Assembly (NCBI RefSeq): GCF_008831285.2
Contig: NC_045146.1
Span: 22,771,703-22,835,702, forward strand
Reading direction: 5' to 3'
DNA: 64,000 nucleotides
Origin: Nymphaea colorata
Taxonomy: Eukaryota > Streptophyta > Magnoliopsida > Nymphaeales > Nymphaeaceae
Shown: positions 49,091 through 62,342 of the stretch, piece by piece
Layout of the letters: every line of letters begins with the position of its first letter
How positions within the stretch are numbered: position 1 is the stretch's first letter
Position numbers and translations under genes: made by a program
Notes under the pieces: generated by a model
What the model was told of the DNA's origin: nothing
What the model saw: the letters and a program-made list of their open reading frames with translations, nothing else
Database searches by the model: none

Positions 49091-49694
49091 ACCCTTTCTG
49101 TCTCTCTTCTGATTCAAAAGCACATCCTCCGGTTGCAGGTACAAGTGAAGGTTCATGTATATTAAGTTCTGAAATTCCAGGAATGTCCAAAATGGTAGAA
49201 GAGCATAACAATGATAAACGTGGTAGGCCCTTTGAGCCGGGAGGAAGTAAACATGAGCACTGCACCACATTACCTGCCTCTGTTGGTAGTGTTTTTTAGG
49301 CCAGTGTTTCATTGCCTAAGAAAGCATATGACAACTCTATGGAGAAGGGATTAGTTAAACGATCCGAAGAAAATGTTTTAAGTAATCAAGTTGAAGAATA
49401 ACGTTTCTCTGATGGATCAGATGTCCTTTCTTTGGGCAATATCTATGAGAGTTGCACATATGGCTTGAAAAGGGATCAAGAGTTTCTGCAACACCTGCTA
49501 CTTATTAATCATATATGGGAACCACCATCTGCCCCTTGTTCAGCAAGGACCGTAGGCAAGCCCAACGGAAGGCACATTTGAAACGACTCGTGTCTACCTG
49601 AGATTTGAGAATCTGGTTATCAACATCCAGGAACAGTTCTTTTGGATTGTTTCCATGCATGCACCCGTAGGTCAGATATGAGGATCCTTTTGGA

Positions 49695-49968
49695 GTTTGT
49701 TGCAGACCATAACATTGGACACAAACTAACTTAACCTGAAGATGATAATTGCTATTCTTTAATGTTCTGTGTTCAAGTAGATTATGTTTTGCTGCTGATC
49801 ACCAAACAAGTGAGGCACATAAAGCATTGTCAAATATGTTGAGCAAAGTAATATTATGTCATTAAGAACTAATTGGAACCTTAATGTGGACGAAATCACA
49901 CTACCAAGGCTGCTTCATCTTGTTGGTGAATGGTTGCTGAATGTAAAGAGCAATGCCAAGGTAGTCTT
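49695..49968 (+). pseudogene. Second partial copy of MINDY intron/exon segment
   Basis: A diverged direct repeat of 47836-48096. Shared words include AACTTAACCTGAAGATGAT, AAGTAGATTATGTTTTG, AACAAGTGAGGCACATA and AATTGGAACCTTAATGTGGA. The exon part reads LPRLLHLVGEWLLNVKSNAK and ends at the same AAG/GTAGTC donor. It is more complete on its left than the first copy, which has CHLVGEWLLD. No following exons were found, so this is a truncated tandem copy. Confidence 0.82.
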
Positions 49969-50598
49969 GTTGGTGAAACAAATCTCTACCGAACTTGCTT
50001 GATCTTCACTCAGACGAAAAGGTAAGTTTTGTAGATCAGAATCACTTTGGTTTTCACCCTCTCTCAATTGATCAGCCAAATCTCCATGAGTTCAGCTGCT
50101 ACGAGGAGTCTTCTTGAAGGTTTCCCTCATTCGCTGGGCAGGAGGTCAAAAGGGTTCGCAGTAAAACACAGAAATGCTTCAAGCGGTTCGCGGGGAAAAA
50201 TAAAACGGGCCGGGGGCAATGGGCGGACTGTGTCCCCTACGACCCATGCCCTAAGCTGCGGTGTGTTTGTACTTTGTACCATGCACCTGCTGGTCAAAAT
50301 TGAGTCATCTTTAGTGCTAAGGGCAGAGCTAAACATCAAGCTTTCATTAAGTTTAAGAACAAAATATATGTTGCACCTATAGTCCATAGAGGCAAAATGA
50401 TCACAACAAGAATCACTGGTATTAGTGGATGCAGTACACGTTCAACCAGACATACCAAGGAGCAAAGCCTCAAAGGACATACACTTGTATCGCTATTATT
50501 CATGGTTTATTATTATACCTGAAACTAGTAAGATCGACATCATAAAACACCAATTACACGTCCTGTATCAACACCAGTCAAGGGAAGCTCCACAATGC

Positions 50599-50893
50599 CA
50601 GCTAGCTTTGGAGTGTTGATCGTCAAGAAGTGCTCCAGCAGGGCTCACCAATAGTTGACATGAAGCCAACAGATTTTGAAGGGTGCAAATGGGTGAGTTG
50701 GATATAAAGTAGATCTGATGAGGAAGAGTTGAAGGCCCATTTTTTTAATTATTACTAGATATTTTTTTATAACAATAAGTTGGAAACGAGTTGTAAATGG
50801 AAATAATGGATTTAAACTAGTTTTAGTTGTATGTCAACTATTGGTGAACCCAGCTGAAGCACCTCTTGACGATCAACATTCCATAGCTAGCTG
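50599..50893. repeat. 63-bp near-perfect inverted repeat with 169-bp loop
   Basis: The left arm 50599-50661 and right arm 50831-50893 are reverse complements at 57 of 63 positions with no gaps. The arms contain GTTGATCGTCAAGA / TCTTGACGATCAAC and CTATTGGTGA / TCACCAATAG. The mismatches are scattered transitions and transversions. The loop is AT-rich and non-coding. It may be a foldback element or a hairpin-forming transcript source. Confidence 0.9.
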
Positions 50894-51090
50894 GGACGAA
50901 TACTTGTGGACTTTCGAAATCACTCTTATGATCGTGTCTACCAAAAAAAAAAAAAAGCAATTAATTTTAATGGGTCTGTTTTTAATCTTACCTAAGTGGT
51001 CTAGTATTTACCAACTTTCCTATATCACGTACAGTCACACACAATGACAGCCCTTATATTATGGAAATGTCTCCGTTTACACAGCTGTTC

Positions 51091-51183
51091 AGCCAAGTGT
51101 GCTCAGCTAGGTAAGTATGAATTAGATGAGCTAGAACTTTGACTAAGATGAACTAGGTTCGAGCCAAGTGTGCTCAGCTAGGT
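51091..51183 (+). repeat. Short direct repeat AGCCAAGTGTGCTCAGCTAG
   Basis: The word plus GT occurs at 51091 and 51162 (period 71). A weaker third trace, TTCAGCTAGGTTCA, lies near 51209. Confidence 0.85.
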
Positions 51184-51828
51184 GTAACTGAAGTTGGCGT
51201 ACTTGGATTCAGCTAGGTTCATTGTATAAGGTATTCATACTGCTCTCTATTTCTCTTCTTCTCTGTCACCGCCACCGTCTATCATCTGTCCAATAGCTTC
51301 CAGTTCCAAGAAGTTCAAATTTTACACATAACTTTGAAAACTCAATACATGTATTTGCAAGATAATGAAAATATATACATATAACGAATTAAATCATGCA
51401 TGTCAGAAATATACTTTTGCTTTATTTACAAGAGAATTCTGTCCGTCTGGAAAGCTATAGACTAGAACACATGAAAAAATACTCCTCCTGAACAATCTTG
51501 TTATGATCCGTTGGGTTTAAAATTGTCGGTTGGATCAAGCCGTATGAAAATAGCATAAATGGCTGACCACGCGATCCAGTGGAGCAGTGTGACAGCAATC
51601 GGCTGGATATTCATCATACAACAGCCATTCGGCGGTCGACAATGATTGCTGGACAAAATTCTGCTTGAAGATATTTAAACAGAACCTCCGATGATTATTT
51701 ATGATTTTATTGTTATCTATACCAGTGATAATACTGATCTATTAGATATATTTTCTATATTGGCAATCTTTGTAATTGGTATCAATAGATTTGCCTTGAA
51801 TAGGGCCACAAATTGTTCCCATCATTAG

Positions 51829-52196
51829 TAGGAATGTCAATACATCTCATTTGGTTAACATATCTGATTGAACTGTTGAGAAAAGTTGGATATGAAAAAA
51901 AATTAATATTTGATTAAGAAAACAGATCAGATTCATATTTAGACCAAATTTAATTTTAAATAGATATAATAAATCCAATGCCTTTACACTTTGCAAATTA
52001 GTTGGGTTCCTTTTCAAATTCAGAATTTAGATGTGAATTCAAATATTGGATTTGGATCAGATTTGGATTGTGAAATATGACTTTGGATTTAGATATGATT
52101 TCTTATCATTCTCATTCGAATTGAATATCTAAACATCTGAAAAAACAGATACGATTAAGAGTACATCCTATTCGAATCTGATCCATTGACATCCTA
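51829..52196. mobile_element. Candidate TIR element, TAGGAATGTCAAT ends
   Basis: The left end is TAGGAATGTCAAT; the right end reverse-complemented is TAGGATGTCAATGG, with one base less in the run. The interior has repeated GGATTTGGAT/GATTTGGATT words typical of non-autonomous plant hAT-like elements. A clear target duplication was not found. Confidence 0.5.
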
Positions 52197-53279
52197 CTTG
52201 TTGGTTGACATTGATTGACCGAGGAAGAACCAAATCCTATTAGAAGAAATAAAAATGAAGAATCTCCAATAACTTTTCAAGATTATATTGTCATCTATTT
52301 GGCGATAATACTTTTCTATTAGAACTATTTTTTATTTGGGTGATCTTTTGAATTGGTATACATATAGAAAAAATTGAATGGCGACGCTGGTGACCATGCC
52401 ATCTAACCATGACTGTCTGATCCAACGTGATAGACAGTTAAAAGAAAAACAAAGAAAAAACTGCTGGATATTTCTGTCATATAATATTAAATTATACTTT
52501 TTTTCATTCTTTTTCTCTCAATCAGCCATCTGCCTTAGATGGACAGCTCTGGTTAGATGGCTAGTTGATTCTGAATAACAAGAGTCATCATTCATTTACT
52601 TATATATATACTTATATATATAGTTCAATTTTATGAATGTTTGACAACCCTTTCCAAGCCAGCCTTGCTTACTGAACTTCAACATGCATGAGTAAAAAAT
52701 CTCCACATAGTGTACTCGCTCACAGTAGTATACAATCAAAAGTTCAATCCGAGCATGGACACATATAACATTCATATGGTTCCACTTCAAAAAAAAGTCA
52801 TCTGTATAAGCAGAAAACAGGAAATAGATGTAAAGCCTCATCACCTTCTCCCAAGCACCTTCAGCAGGCCATGGAAGACCAGCTAAAATCCCACCCTAGA
52901 CGATCATTGCTATCCCTCGTAACCCATCTTTACAAACACTACATATTAAAATTACTTCTGGCCCAATGTGTCATGCCGCTAGTTTCATGCATTTGGAATC
53001 ACTCTTTCATGTATTGATATGCATCAAAAGCATTGCAGAATTTGCATCAAAATGGTACTTTTCATGGGGCGTTAGCAAATTTTCAATTAACCATGGGGTA
53101 GTGACCTGGATCCAAGGGCTACTCTACTAAATTAACATTTCAAGGAGTGAGCCATGTGGGGCATATGGGCGTAAGCTCCACCAAGACCACACCTCCCTCC
53201 ACCCCTGCTCCTTCTACTTCATGCAACTGGCGCAAACTTACAATTAGTACCTATAGTGAACAACAGTTGAAGTTCGAAC

Positions 53280-53472
53280 CAGGGGCGGAGGGAGGGGGGC
53301 CTCGCCTAGGCCATGGCCCGGGTGAGCAAAGGAAAAAAAATTATATTGAAAAAATCAAATTTTTTTTGTTTGGCCCGACCCGTCGCTCCTAATGGCCCGA
53401 CTTGTCGCTCCGCTTGGCTCGACCCGTGGACCGTTTAGCCCGCTCTTGAAAAAAATCCTAGCTCTGCTCCTG
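53280..53472. mobile_element. 193-bp hAT-like MITE with perfect 8-bp TSD
   Basis: The left end is CAGGGGCGGAGGGAG and the right end is TAGCTCTGCTCCTG, inverted and imperfect. It is flanked on both sides by gttcgaac (53272-53279 and 53473-53480), an exact 8-bp duplication. The GGCCATGGCCC word and T-rich interior match the element at 10506-10703, so both belong to one family. Non-coding. Confidence 0.88.
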
Positions 53473-53480
53473 GTTCGAAC

Positions 53481-56400
53481 CATCGGATCCATTTTTAATG
53501 TGGTGGAATTGCAATTCCTTGTTTGAATACATAGAAGCTGTTTGGCAGTAGAAACAACTTCTTACTGTTTGATGAATCTCAAACATTGAATTCTATAGAT
53601 TTATAGAACATTGTATGTGCTTCCCAAAGTTGAGTAACCTGAGGCAATGTTAACACCAGAATAAGAAGAGATTCGGCCAAGTTTTCATCCCCGACTTTGA
53701 CAATTGACAAGCTTTGAAATGTCGTGAGTTAATAAAGAGCATTTTGCAATGTCCTTAATTAATTCTGTAAGTACCCCTCCCCCCTTGAGGTTTTGGAAAA
53801 AAAAAATACACTGGATAAGTTTGAAAAAAAAAATCATTTCGCTCGTGTGGAAGTTTTGAAAAATTACATGTAGCCTCCATGAAGAAAATTTCTGGCCCCC
53901 CAATAAGATCTAAGATCAGAACCACTGCGGCTAATTGATGTCCAAAACGAATGAACTTGCAGAACATCATAGGACGGAAGCATGTCTCAATTGCTTGGCA
54001 CTCACAAATGAATTTGAAAAGGAAACCGAAGCAAGTAGTACGAACATCGAACAGACGTCTAAAGCTAATCCTCCATGAGTGTCCTTGTGTAAAGCTTTCG
54101 TATACTTGTAACCTGCATTTTGAAGTGTAAGGATTAATAGGGATGAATTTGTGACATCCGACGTCTCGATTACCAACAAATTAAACCACGCATGAACATG
54201 ATAAAGAAGAACGAACAAATAACTAGTATGAGAAAACACGTAAATCCCTATCAAATTTTCCTAGGAGGGAGATTCTCTGCCCCAGAAAAATGCAGCTCTG
54301 TAGAACCATCATTGTGATTTTGCACTACCATTTTAGTTTCAAACAGCAGTTTCATTCGTTTTTGTTGCTTGGAAGAGCTACCGGAAGTTTTATTTCCGAC
54401 GGCCGGAGAGAGCATTTCTCACTCGCCCGGTAGATGAAAATTTATTTTTATAACGCAAAAATATCACGGCATTCACATAAAATCGCCAAGCAATCCTCTA
54501 TGCTAACTAAAAGAGATACTGTATTTAGCTGATCTTACCTTTCTTAACTTGGAGGGCATAAGCTCGTACTGCCTCCATGGCTAGACGGGTGGAGCTCGTC
54601 CTGACATAATCTCCAAAGTTTTTCCAGTGAATTCAACATGAGACACGCAACCATCTGCCAAGATCAGATTGTCGAAACAAAATATGCTTTATCTATCGGT
54701 GATAGTGATCAATGTGGCACTCATTCACTGAACCAAGCACGTTGTATTCGATACAGCCCGGAAAGATACCTAGAGAGGAAACCCATTTTCCAATTCTAGT
54801 GTTTGGATGAGGAACGCTCCGAGTACCAGTACAGTACTTAATGGGAGTGCCTCTTTGAGAGGAACTATGTCACCTTAATTATAGTGGAACGCTGTTCCGA
54901 GGGGGCACTCTCTCTCTCTCTCTCTCCTTTTTTTTTCTTAACATGATTTTTTCATCTTCTCAAGGGCAATTTTGTCCATATAGGCACTCGTGTTTTCCTT
55001 ATTGTATCATTTGGATTTAATCTCATTTGCCTTTATAATGCACGGTGGGCATAGTTGGTAAACCCGTGACTTAGACTCGAATCAGCAGGTGGTCAGCGAG
55101 TTGAGTCAGTGAGTTTGCTCGTCGACTCAGTCGAGTTTGAAAGTAACCTGAATCGGATGAAGGCCGAATCAAGGGCGAGCCGGTCTAACCTTGACTCGCC
55201 ACCAGGTTTTTGTAACGATCCGGACTGACTCGGGGCGATTCCCAAGCCAACTTGGTGAGTCAGCCAACTATGACCACTGGAAAGATCCTTGGTGCGAAGT
55301 GGTTTGAAACTTTGAATTAGGATTTGATGTCTTTTTCTCAAGGCTACTCTTGAAAACTCTCCCTTTACCAGTTGCTGCCATCAATTTATTAATTCCAGGT
55401 GACCAAAAGGTTAAACAACTCATTGGCGATCGAAAAAGAGGTCTCAATGCACGTTCCCCTCTCCTTTCCACTCAACTTCCTCTGTCTCCAGGGACTTGGA
55501 GCTGTGTCGGCATCAAGATGGCAACAGGCGTTGGTATCTGTTTGGATTGCAAACTATATCCAATTTAAGTCTGATGCCCCCACTCTATATAATCTGCTTA
55601 TATTGAGGTTCCGAATGGTAAATTCCAAGCAGGTGAAGATTCAACTGGAAGGCACCAACGATGCCAATCCCTCTTGCCACAATTTCCATGCTCCTATTTT
55701 CTTCTGACAGCTTATTTGATTAAAACCATTCTAGGATATTTTGTCATAGTTGCTGTTCTGGAAACCTGCTTAGAAAATTCTAGAGTTCTGGAGTTCAATC
55801 CTGTCGTGGACTCGTGAGTAGGCCAACGCGCACATAAAGAGTTCAGAGGTTCTCGGTGTTGACCGCCGGATCTTTTTACAAGAGGAAGCGGGAAGACCTC
55901 ATTCTGAATCTCTCATGGCTTATCACCATTGACACTTGAGAGGATGTGCAATGGAATAACGAGTCGCATCGGTTTTAGCTTTGAATGGATAAAAGGCGAT
56001 TCCATCAGTAATAGGTAATTAAAGTACTCGTCTAGGAATGTTTCGTGAAACGACAGTAGTTTCCAAACCAATTTGAGTAAACATTACGTTGCCGCACAAT
56101 TCCCATTACTAAGTCGTTCAGCTTCAAAAACCTTTATTGTCTTTGTATGTTTATTTGTACATTGAGAGTACACTGGTAACTTGGCAAATCCAGATATATG
56201 GTGAATTAGGTGGTAACATTGTCTAAACTCAATTATCTGAAATGTATGAATCTCGGAATTTTTGGATCTTTGTTGACACTTGGTAAAGAAATGTGAATAC
56301 AGTTGGGTTCAGAGTAAAAGATGTGAATACAGTTTGAAACACCGTGTAGTTTTCAAATCCTGTGTTTCCAGTTTTTGTTAATCAGCACCCACATATTTGG

Positions 56401-57054
56401 AGACAACATATGTTCGGTCTGCAGTTTTATATGCGCATGGACTTGTACTGGTTGAATGGTCTTTGCTAAATCATTTTCAAATTTATAAATACCACTCTTC
56501 TGAACTCCTCATTTCATCAGCTATCCGGAGACACGTATTTTCGATCATTCCCAGGTGCCTTCATCGCATATGTCATCCTCAAAGAAGCATAACTACTGCA
56601 TGAACAAATTAGAAAATCCTTTACTATCGTATGTAGGTGATTATGTCAGCATGAAGAGGCACTAGTACGATTTCTTTTATGATAATGCCAGTCAGCATAC
56701 AGCTCCATTGGCCAAGGTTGTTTTTGACAGGTTGCAGGAGTACAGCTACAATCCCAGGGAATAAAAAATCAAAAGAGAAGTGTACCTCGAAGTAACATCA
56801 GGACACTACAAAACGATCCTTCCATATAAAATGTGTCAAACCATTGGCCAATTCTTATGAAAAACATTCCGCCACTATCTATCTCAAAAGAAAGAATAGT
56901 TAATTGGTATTTGGCAAAATCATTCTTCTGTTGTAAGTTGCAATGTACATAGAAGAAGCCGCTTCCTAAAGAACATATTACAGACAAAAAACCCCAAAAC
57001 TGGCTTAAATCACCAAAACTATCAAACTACTGAAACATCATTCGCAGCAGACCA
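53481..57054. other. Intergenic, no gene recognised
   Basis: Contains a (CT)n tract near 54908-54926, a candidate TIR element at 55044-55275 and several frames of 60-100 codons that match nothing known to me. The frame at 55399-55707 is the longest but has no recognisable motif. Confidence 0.5.
55044..55275. mobile_element. Candidate TIR element, GGTGGGCATAGTTGG ends
   Basis: The left GGTGGGCATAGTTGG and right CCAACTATGACC are inverted with a small gap. The interior is rich in GACTCG/CGAGTC words. Clear flanking duplication is not visible. Confidence 0.45.
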
Positions 57055-60000
57055 TCAAACCGTTTCAATTCTTGTGCATGAAGGAAACAGGCCAATCAAA
57101 ACAGGATTCTTCTGTAGGCAGATCATGAAATCATTTGAACCGACCACACCATCTTTGTCCACGTCGAATAATGCGTACAGCTCATGCACCTGAACGTTTT
57201 GTCCAGATAGCTCAGAGTCGCTTTTATGGCAGTTAATCGTACAAGGAACATCATACTAACAAAAGCAAAAGCTTACATTTTTCTCACTCAAGTATGGGTC
57301 TCCACATCGCAAAGCATTTCCAAACTGAAAAGCAAAACAATATCAAGAAATCTTCCGTTAAAATTTGCAGTGAAAACTAAAGGCATGTGTGATATCTCTC
57401 ACCTGCGGCTCAGAAATATATCCCTCTCCATTATGATCATAATTGTCAAAGATGACCTCACATGCTGGCCGGAATGCTGGCTGCCTCAATATGCAAGCAG
57501 ATCCATATAGGAACTGTAACAGTTGACACCCAGTGAGTTGCTGATACAGTGCAAGATTTTTCAAATGTAATCGCTGGCCAGCTAGTTCGCCAACAAGAAA
57601 TCAAACTTAAAATCCTTCATTAATGCCAAAAATAAGGTTGGTTCCGCAACAATGCCTATATAATGATTCCTCTTCGTGGTAAAAGATATCATGTTTTCCA
57701 TTGCCCACTTATGTGCTATTAGGTAAGGCAAAAGAACAAACTGGAAACGTATGTACAAGTGAGAGCATGTCAAGCAGAGGTACTCAAAAGGCGGCCAGAG
57801 GGAGGAACTTGTAGTCACAGGGCAACTCTCACATAGAATGTGAAAAGGGCAAGGCCTTGCAAAAATTGGAGGGAATTTCCACCAATATTTTGCTGCTAAT
57901 CCCAAAAGGGGTTCTGCATTCCAGGATTTTCTCATAGGACCGCCAGTTTCGGGGAATTGCCAACTAAAATTCAGGCTAGTGACCATTGTCTTTGAAGATG
58001 TTCCCATTCTTGCGAATCGAAAACACCGAACTTATGGCAAATACCTTTTCTTCGAGTGTACAACCACATTTTGAGTTGTTCTTACATTCTTACGGGCTCT
58101 CTCTCTTTCTTCCACTCGTGTGCATAAACAAGTGTTCCATCTTTTCAGATGAGATATGCAATAAACGCTTTTTTCTCTCTCTTATCTCACTTGCGTGTGT
58201 TAACCAAGTATTCCAAATGTTTTCTACAATAAACGCTTCAATGAAAAGAAATAATTTATGTAGTTCACCTGTCTGAAAGTTATAGAACCACGCTGTTCCA
58301 CATCAAGAAAAGCAAATACCTGGAGAAAACGCATCATCATAACAAACAGTTTAGAAACAACATTTAGGGGAAAATCACTGACTTTTACCTGCATTAGGCT
58401 TTTGCATCTACAAAACTTATTGCAATAGAGTACAAAAAAACTAGCAAAGCAGGTTAAAAAGCAATTTTGATTTAAAAGCAGCTCATTGAATTATGTGAGC
58501 ATGCTGGAATTAATTTGCTGCAGAAGTACATAAAGCAACTGTAGCAATCACCCACAAAAACAAGGTACATGCATTTAATTTCCACAAGTTCCTAAAGAAG
58601 GCATGATCTTTGAGCATTGAAAATAAACTAAAGGACACAAGTCAGTAAAACAAAAATACAAACCTTCTCTGTCAAAGGGCTGTGCTTCAACCTCAATGAA
58701 TTCAAGAAGTTGTACATCTGAACACGCCCGCTGCAATCAAAATAATGGGATTAAATCCTTGAAGAACCAAGTTGATTTTATGCCTACATGAAAATGTTAA
58801 ACTAGTCTAATTAAATTAAGCAACAGTTAGACATAAATACATTCCTGCAGCAACTCAAATAATGCCTACATGTCTCACAGTCTCAGAGAAAAACCCAAAG
58901 ATGCCCAACCATGAACTTCCTAGAAATTTCAACAGAAACTTGGAATACATTTGTAAGAAAGCTTCCACACCACCAAACACATATAGAATAACAATTCAAG
59001 GCATAAAGATCAAACACAGGATCCTCCTGGATGAGATCGACCAAAATCCAACAATATGTGCATGCTCACTTTTTAAATTTTTTGGTTCACATGCAAATTA
59101 TCTGATGCTCAATTTACAGTTTTTTTAGCCATATTACAATGGGAAGCAGGGGTAAGTATTAGCTTGGAAATGGATTTAGACAGCATGAATGCAGTATACT
59201 CAGACATATGCAAGGTGGTAAAACAATGACTATGTATGCTCATAGAAAGGAGCAACGAAGGGCAATTATGAACAAGAATATCACATCGTTTTTAAAAAAA
59301 TAGAGAACACAAATTTTCTGCAAAAGAACCCGAAGGAATTTTTTTTTTTCTTTTGAAAATTTTAAACCTCAAGGAACTTTGTGAGAACTTTTTTCATGCA
59401 GGTTTTCACAAACCAACAGTCAATGTCATGAAATAATATGGGCAATGGGTTATATGAAGTTCTCAAAGAAAATAAATTATAGCAGCTTCTTGCACAAAAC
59501 AGCAGTTCCAAAGTCTCATAGACCAAGTCATAGTACAACACAATGCCAAATGACATCAAAAAGCATTGATCAACAGCAGTCTGTCATCAGATACCTAAGC
59601 TACAGTTAGGCCCCATCCTCGACATAGATTAAATGACAGACACTAAACTCTCAAGTCTCAATTTCAAAACAGCACTTATGATATCAACAGCTTTATCAAG
59701 TTCTGAACCATTCAAACAAAAATAGCTGCTAATACTACAAGTGTATAATACCAACAATCCAACATACAAACCTGAAGTCCTAACTTGACTCTTGAAGCCA
59801 CCCAATACATACAAATACAAGTGTAAAATACCAACATACAAACCCTAAGGTTCTATATTGACTCTTGGAACCACCCACAGCATATAAGTACCAATAATTG
59901 GATTTCCAGATCTTTTCTTGTACACCTAAGTACCATGAGAAAACTGCAATTTCATTACATAAGTAAAAAAAAATAATCAAAAGCATTTCCTTCTCCCTCG

Positions 60001-62311
60001 AAATAGTTACCATTGTATGATCAATGATGGCACCTATATGAATAATTTTTTGAAACAAGCAGCATATGAAGCATGGAGTTAAGCTGAGAGCATAAAGGAA
60101 GAAGGAGACGAAGTAATAAAGTATGGTACCTGCAGTCTGGCTTCATTTCCATAAACCTCTCAAGAAACTCAACAACTTCCAATGTGTTTATGCTGAATAA
60201 CTATGTGGACATGAGGAAAAGCTAAATAAGTCACTGATAGACTCAAAAATATTATTGATATTGCAAAACCCATGGTTTTCAACATAAAGCAAACAACTGA
60301 AGCTAAGCAACGAAGAAGCTGAGACTAAAAATTCACTAAACATACAAACGAGATGCCTTAAAAAAAAAACGTAATTTGTTTGAAGCACCAAATGTAGTGC
60401 TGGGAGATAAATTATTAATTGTAGGAGCTGGAAGACTCGATGTGTTGTAAACGGTTTGGATTGCATAATAAGTCTCAAAAGAAATATTTGCTGGACAGTT
60501 ATGGATTTTTTTTTTTCCAAATGGCAACATTAATTGCCAAAGGAAAGACCAGGGAGAGGAATAAGAAGATCAACGATAAACTGGAAACTCACATGATCAA
60601 ATCTAGCCACTTCTACCATAAAAGCAGATGCCTTCTCCTGTGGAGTATAGGAACAGTATTGTCAGATGATAGTTCTCTAAAGCCATAGAGTTATCAACCA
60701 ATGAAACATAAAGAAAATTTTTAGTGCACTGCAATGTGAATTACGGAGATTAAATGTAGTGCAAAGGAACATAGATATAATAAAAACCCACTTGTTGGCA
60801 ACAGAAATTCATAAAAATAAGACATGTGACATGTTAAACAAAAAAAAAGAGAAAAAAAAACAAATAAAATATTTAAGCACTACAGACTGACATCATTCCT
60901 ACGCCAACCACCACGCCCTCTATGTCTACCTCTCCAACTACTGCCAAGAATGGAGTTGTAATCAACAAGTCACCTCCCTTCGCCAAGCTTTTAAAGGACA
61001 AAGGTAACCTCATACTAGAAAAAACGAGAGAGAGAGAGAGTTACATAGCCTTGTTCCGATGCCTTCAAAAGAAGCAACAAATCACCATAAGAATGAAAAG
61101 TTTGAACAACATTGAGTGCACTTGCAATAGCATGACTTGTCTGCAAAATAAGCCACAAACTAGAATCAGAAAATTTTTTCTCCAAAATCAAAACTCACAG
61201 TTTATGATAGCTACAATAGCTAGATTTCTTTTCTTAACAGGCATTTATCATCAGTTCATACTTTGGCTTTAGTAGATAACAAACCAATCGTTACTTTTGG
61301 ATAGAAAATCCTTCCCTGTAAAAAGGTAAATTTCAATGGACCACATTGTTTGTATCAATACTATCAAAAATGGCTTTCTGTCTGACTCCATTATAGAGAT
61401 CATCAATACAACCATATATACAAAGATAGCTAGTCCCAGAGACAACACCACAGACTTTAATAAATCAGGCACAAAGAGATTCAAATAGATAAAGATAGAT
61501 TACAAAGTCACCCTCCAAACCATCTTGTTTACCCAAGCAATTGATAATGGATGCAAGTCAAAGAGCACCTTATTTTAATAAACTTTCTATTTCAATGGTG
61601 CCATTACAAAAAATGCAAGATTAGGGCGAAGAGATTGAACCTTCAATTACTTATTTTTTCCTATACTAGTGCAGCTATTGATAACGTAATATGCTGTCCC
61701 ATGGGAACATATTTAAATAAGTTACTTTGAAGATGAGTTAATTCAAAGTTCTTGAAAGAAGGCCAAATAAATTAAATCCAATCCATGAAGAAGATATGAG
61801 GCACATTTCAATTTAAAATTGTACACTTACAAAAGACCAACCCGCAACAAGGAACATAAGGACTCATGGCATGAAAGAACACCCAAATAACAGTAACTGC
61901 TAGAAAGCTTACCCTTGCAGCAAAATGAATAGGACTTTCTTTTTTATTTTCAAGGGGTGAAATGACTGGGAGGTACTCAACCTGCAAAGTATGGTGAAGC
62001 ATCATCAGCTACCTTCACTACTAATAAAGGAAATCGCATCACAATTTATGAAGTTAAATCTTCCTAAGGTTGACTTTCAAAATGTGATCAGTTAACTGGA
62101 ATAAAAGGGCTTCAGCTATATGGCACTCAATTATGCTCATGGAAACTTGAGGCAGAAAGTCCAAATGTCATTTCATTGTATCCAAGACATATATCATAGA
62201 TAATTGTCAACGAAACTCTATGCAACAAACCCACCAGATGAAGATAAAGAGCCCAACTACATATTAACAGTAGCACAAACATTAATGAAATTTCTTTCAA
62301 GCATCTGGAAT

Positions 62312-62342
<31 letters not shown>

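Noticed and set aside
55399-55707. Plus-strand frame of 102 codons in the gap before LPEAT2.
   Set aside because: No recognisable domain and several overlapping frames of equal quality.
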